From Ctena decussata (Eukaryota; Mollusca; Bivalvia; Lucinida; Lucinidae), in contig OZ022508.1 in the NCBI GenBank assembly GCA_963989385.1, positions 52,305,087 to 52,369,086 on the forward strand: a DNA stretch of 64,000 bases, read 5' to 3'. Within the stretch, counting starts at the first letter, position 1; each line of letters begins with the position of its first letter. Shown here one piece after another: positions 52,701 through 58,700 of the stretch. The position numbers and the translations under genes are program-made. A model generated the notes under the pieces. That model did not search any database. It was not told the origin of the DNA and saw only the letters and a program-made list of their open reading frames with translations.

Positions 52701-55700
52701 CATGCTAAAGAGACATATGTTAAGATATATAAGAGATCTAATACAATTAAGATTCTAAAATGATGTATCAGATATCAGTATTAAATAAGATATCTTATAT
52801 ACTGTATTAGATACCTTATTTTAACATATAAGATATCTTATAAGTTATATAAGATATAGCAGATATCTGTATTGAGAGATTAGATATCTTACATTGCATA
52901 TAAGGTAACTCAAATGGGATATAAGATATCTGGGCCCAGGTTCACAATCATTCTTAGATTTAAGGACCAGCTTAAAGTTAAGGTGGAAAATTTTGCCCTC
53001 AGAAAATCCATATCTAAACCATATTAAAATTTTCAGTTTTTGTGTGAATCTACTAACAATTGTCATAGAAATGTAATGCAAAAGAAAAATTAAATACATT
53101 TAGTTTTCGTAAGCTTTTATTTACACATGAAATTTTACACCTTAACTTTAAGGTCGTCCTTAAGTTTAAGGAATGATTGTGAACCTGGGCCCTGATATAA
53201 TATATAGGATATCTTATTTTATATTCCAATAAAGAAATCTTATTAATAAACAAATATGTCTCATATGGGAATTAAGATATCTTATTTACGAACGAGAATA
53301 TCAAGTATGTTTAGTTAGATATTAAATATGTTATGTAAGATATCTTATATATATAAATATATTAGGTATTTAATGTATCAGATATCTAATATATTGTGTT
53401 AGATATGTTATATGATATATTAGCTATTTTTAAAGGATATAAGAGATCTAATATGGCAAATAAGATATCTTATTCCCATTTACTTGGAAAAGACGATATT
53501 CTTAAATATTTTATCAGATATCTTTTAAAGAATATAAGATATATAATATTACAGATTAGATATCTAATATGATATATAAGATATATAATTTAACATTTAA
53601 GATATCTTAAATATCAAATTAAATAAGATATCTTAATATATTAGATATCTGATATTCAATATTAGATATCTTATATACTTTATTAGATTTCTTATCTGTT
53701 CCTATATTATATATCTTATATAGTATATAAGATATATAAATTAGGAAATAAGATATTTTGTAAAGCATTTAGATACTTATATAACAGAATTAATAGTAAA
53801 AGGGCTTGCCAAATGTTTTGCTTACACCATCGGGAGGTCACATGGCGCTTTTGTAAACTAGTTCGTATGCATCGTACTCTCAATCCGATGTCCTGTAACC
53901 ATCATTTGACCATCGTTTGTGCTTCGGGTAAACTTCTTAATAAAAATACACATCTTCATATAGCTTTCGCATAACCCTCATTTGTGGTTTGAGGGCCATC
54001 GCAGGGCCTTCTGTAGGCATTGTACTTTCTACGGTTGTTGACTGGCTGTTGGCCAAAATCTGGACTAACTTCGCGCGAAATTCAAAATTTCATATTCGTA
54101 TGACCATCCGGTGTCAATTTCGGGACAGTATGACGCCAGCATTACACAATCATGTGTTCATCAAAGTTAACAATGTGGAAATAATTATTTCCTGAGGCAT
54201 ATTCAATATTTTCTAAAGACCTTTCTTTACATGGACATACAGAAGAACTTCAACAGCCCAACTCTGATGGCTTGTTTACCCTACATGGTTAGAACTTATG
54301 TAACTTTTGGAAGACATAGCCCTTCCAAAATTGGGTGTACACTTAAAGGAAAGATTCTGCTTCTACGGAAGTTAATTCTTTCCATCAAAAGTTCACTCCT
54401 TTATTGGGGAGGGGCAAAAATGAAAAATGGTATAGTTGCTCCCCTTTAAAGTGTGCCTATATAAATGAAAACTAACAATTAACAGTGTCATGATGCATCA
54501 CAATATTACATGTGCAAAACCAATATTATTGCCAACGTATGAAGTACTTTCTGCAGTCAGTTCCTTACAACAGCTGCAGCCCCAGAAGCTCAGTGGGTTA
54601 TTAAGTGCTGGCCTGTTAAGCTAGCAGTCTGGCATTGAATCAACCATGTACAGAGTGTCTCACTGCTCACGGCCTTTCATTATCACCATTCCATCAGCTC
54701 CATAAGACTGAGATTCTGTTGAAAGGGCTGTAAAAGCCACACTCATCCACGCATCCATCTTTAAAATAGACATTCTCCCAGTGAAATAGTGCCATTTTTG
54801 TCCTACATGTGGAGACACGTCCACAAATCTCTGTATTTATTCTATAATTTAAACAAGTTTTGAGAATCAGTTTTCTATTTACTTTGCAACGAATAGTCAA
54901 AAACATCTTGGCAGAATGTTAAACAGCAGAGCAATATGATCAACACGATTTGCTAAGACATCTCTGTCCAATATGAGGAGTAGGGTCAAGTCAGATAACT
55001 TCGGACAGTGGGTAAATTCGGACATACCATTGCAAACAGTAAAAATCCAGATGAGATGGCTCATGATGAGCCGTCTCATCAGGATTTTCACTGTTTGCCG
55101 AGTTAATTTTGTTTTAATTCCAAACTGACATATAAAAGAAATGTCACTGTCCGAATTTAACCGCTGTATGAATTCACCTGACTTGACCCTAAGGCAAAAA
55201 ATTCTAATTCTAAAAGCCCTAAAACAATAACCGTAATTGTCATAAAATGGGACAGTTTGGTTTAACAATGCAGTAATACATCCAAGATGTCAACTGAATG
55301 GTAAACAGTGTAGGCTCTAATCAGACTGCTGTTTTTAGAACAGTCTTATCTGGGTCTTCATTGTTTGCTCATGCAAATCTGTCCTAATATTTACAATTTT
55401 TACAGTGAATATGGAAATACCCTAATATGCTTAAATATTGGGACACCTAAAAACTATTAATTTTCCATTTGGAACAAATGGAAAATCAACGGTTTTAGGT
55501 ATCCCAATACTTAAGCACATTAGGGTATATATTTCCCTTACCTGCTTCAGTGATGCTACTCTACCAGCTTGCAAAATGATGTCCTCTGTAAGGGGAGATA
55601 ACTTCTTGGCAGAGGAGGGTCTCCTCAGAGGTTTCCGTGATGTGATTCCTTTCAGTTTCCAAGGCTCATTACTGATTTTACTGAAATGTGCAAAATATGT

Positions 55701-58700
55701 CTTTACCCTGTCCTTAATAACGAAAATCTTTTTAACACTGGTTTCAGTATCAGTTGGAGTTTGCAACTTGTTAACAGAATAGGCTTAAAAGTATGTACAT
55801 TTTATAACAAGGACAATGATAAGACCTCCTATATATATTAAATGGTATGTGCAGCAAGAAACCATTCTGTCAAGTTTTCATGAATAATGAACATTCATAA
55901 TCAAAATGATAAAATGTAACCTAAGTTAGGCAGACAACCCTACTGGTCGTTACCTTGGTGACCCTGCAATTACCAATTAGACATGGGTAATACATTCATA
56001 TGACATTATTCACATATAGATTAAAGTCTTATGTCAGTGTAGTTAAAAGAAAAATGTCAAATATTAAACACTACAACACTTTCTTTGAGAACTTTAACTT
56101 TTTGATCATCCTTAATAGAGTATTTCATTTTAGGGTCTCCTGATGATTAGAGGAATTATGAGAACTCAAGCACAGTAATTACCTCCAGGGTAGACAATCT
56201 TTGATGAAAGCTAGCCTCATTGTCTCCAGTGGTTCTGGAAGGACATCTACTGGCTCCACTGGCTTCCCTGACCCAGACTCAACACTCTCCTTGTCTCTGC
56301 TGTAACAGGAAATAATGTAAAACATTTTAAGGTGTACAGATATAGCATTGGTTTGGAAGCAATGTTTGTAATAATAATAATAATAATAATAATAAAGACT
56401 TTATTTTCAGTGGGTAACACAATTAGCTACAAGCTACTCTTCCTTGAGGCCCACTTAACAAAATATGTACAAATCAAAACATATATCAAATACAAATATA
56501 CAACATACAGTGTTCGAAACATAATATCAATTACAAATATACAACATACAATGTTCAGCGAAACCAAACATTCATTGTTACAGGCCTGATCACAATCACT
56601 CCTTCTCTCAAGAAAAGATAAAAGGCCATCGGCCAAGTGTCACCCGACGTTTGAAATGTGTCACAAACTGCAGCCCTTTATTCAGTTGCAGAGTAACTAT
56701 ATGGCCAAAAACAGAAAATATGTGTATTACAGAACCTGGTCAGCAAATAATAACTGAAGCACAATTACAGGGCTTCTATAAAGTTATAAAATACTTAAGT
56801 TTAGAAAGGGGCATTTATGTGTAAAACAGAAAATATGTGTATAACAGAACCTGGTAAGCAAATAATGATTGAAGCATAAGCAGAGACATATACCCCAATT
56901 ACTGGGCCTCTATGAGGTTATAAAATACTTAAGTTCAGAACTGGGCGTATATGTGTAAAATCAGGCTACTGAAACTTTAGGCCCTTACAGAATGCCCAAA
57001 ACATAAGACCCAATAACAAAATAACAAGGGCCATAATCCTCCTAATATGAATCTGATGAAAAATGAACAATGCATTTATGAAAATTCAGCCCATTAATAT
57101 GAATAGTTCTTGAGTAATCCCTTTACCTTTAAGTGAATGTCTATTATCTATGAAAGGGAAATAACCCTGTCACTAATAAATTTAGCATATCCTAACAATA
57201 ATCAGAATACTCAATTTACCAAATGCTAATAGCATACCAAATTTCAGCTCTCTCGGTCAAACAGTTCAAAAGTTGGAAAAATACCAAAAACGACAAAGGG
57301 CCATAACTTTGTAAAATATAGGACAATTGAAATTCCAAAATCACATGCACATCTTCAGATCATGATGAAACATTCTGCACAATTTCAAGTCAATCTGATA
57401 AAAGATGTGACAGGAGTTGCGGGGACAAGGTCTGAGTAAGCAAGGGCCGTAACTCCATCAAAAATGGCCGAAACAAAAATAAAAAACCACTTGCACATCT
57501 TCATATCATAAGAATACAATCTGTAAAATTTCAAATCAATCCGATGAAAGACGTAGGAGGAGTTGCGGGGACAAGATTTCGGACGGACGGACGGACGGAA
57601 GGACGGAAAGACGGACGGACGGACGGACGGACTGACACACGGACGGACGAGGGTCATTTCTATAGTCCCCCTCCACCTACGTCGGGTGACAAAAAAAAGC
57701 ACTAGCAGCAATCAGTACTACCGAAAAATTCTAAATATTGGGACACCCAAAATAATCACCGCAACTGTCCCAAACATGGAACAGCCTGGTTTTCAAAAGC
57801 GGTAATCAAAGGATTCAGACCGAATAGCAAACAGTGCAGACCCTGATCAGACTGCTCCTCTAGGAGCAGCCTGGTGGGAGTCTGCTCTGTCCGCTCAGAC
57901 CTATCTATCCCAATACATAGAACTCTTACGGTATAACGGAAAGAAAATAAAGAAGCCCAGTACTGCAGCCTATCCTTACCGAAAACGAAACGTAAGAACG
58001 AGCCCCGGTCTCTGGGTATCTTAAGAAAAAAAAAAAAGATAATAACGGGTCACTTTAAATGTACATAAAATAAATCGAACATATGCCATATGTACGCTCA
58101 AAAACACTCACACAAAAAATGAATTTACATATTTTACAATGAAAACAAATAAGAATGGACAAATATAATGAACTCATCTTTCTCATTCTGTATACCTACA
58201 TAAAAGAACTTAAGATTTTATCCATTTGATGCATCTAGTATGGAAGATTGAGATATTATTAGATAATTTGATAAACTCAGGTAATACATTCCATATCAGT
58301 GTACCTGAATATGACATGCTATGCTTAAACAACTCTTTTTTAGGTTTAGGGGTAATGAAATTGTTTGAAGAAGAAGATCTTAAAATATTGTAAAGAAGAC
58401 TATTACAACAGCATGTGCTACCCTGATTCTTCATATGGGGGTTACTCTTAAAGGGATATAATTTGCTCTCTGGGAGCAAATTCTTTCCTTCAGGAGTCAT
58501 CCCCTGTGAGAAGGGAGATAAATTGTTCCTGATCAGAAGAATTTCCCTTGAAGGTGTTTCTGTATACCTTAATATGACAGAGCAAATTAGAAACATTTGC
58601 AAAATGTGCAGATTTAGATGAGAGGGCTTTAAGGAATTCTTTGACTAACCCTATGCCAACTGACTCACCTTCTATAATAAAGCCATTATTTATTTACTAG

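Larger units (their letters stand above)
52067..54146. mobile_element. 2.08-kb TIR element with GATATC-rich core
   Basis: Ends are inverted over about 50 bp: left has TGTAATGCAGGCATCACAC then TGTCCCGATATTGACACC; right has GGTGTCAATTTCGGGACAGT then ATGACGCCAGCATTACA. No transposase domain seen in the flanking 300-500 bp, although small frames exist. The middle kilobase is the GATATC-rich block and carries a nested 262-bp MITE. Lies in the LRRIQ1 intron between exons 4 and 5. Confidence 0.88.
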
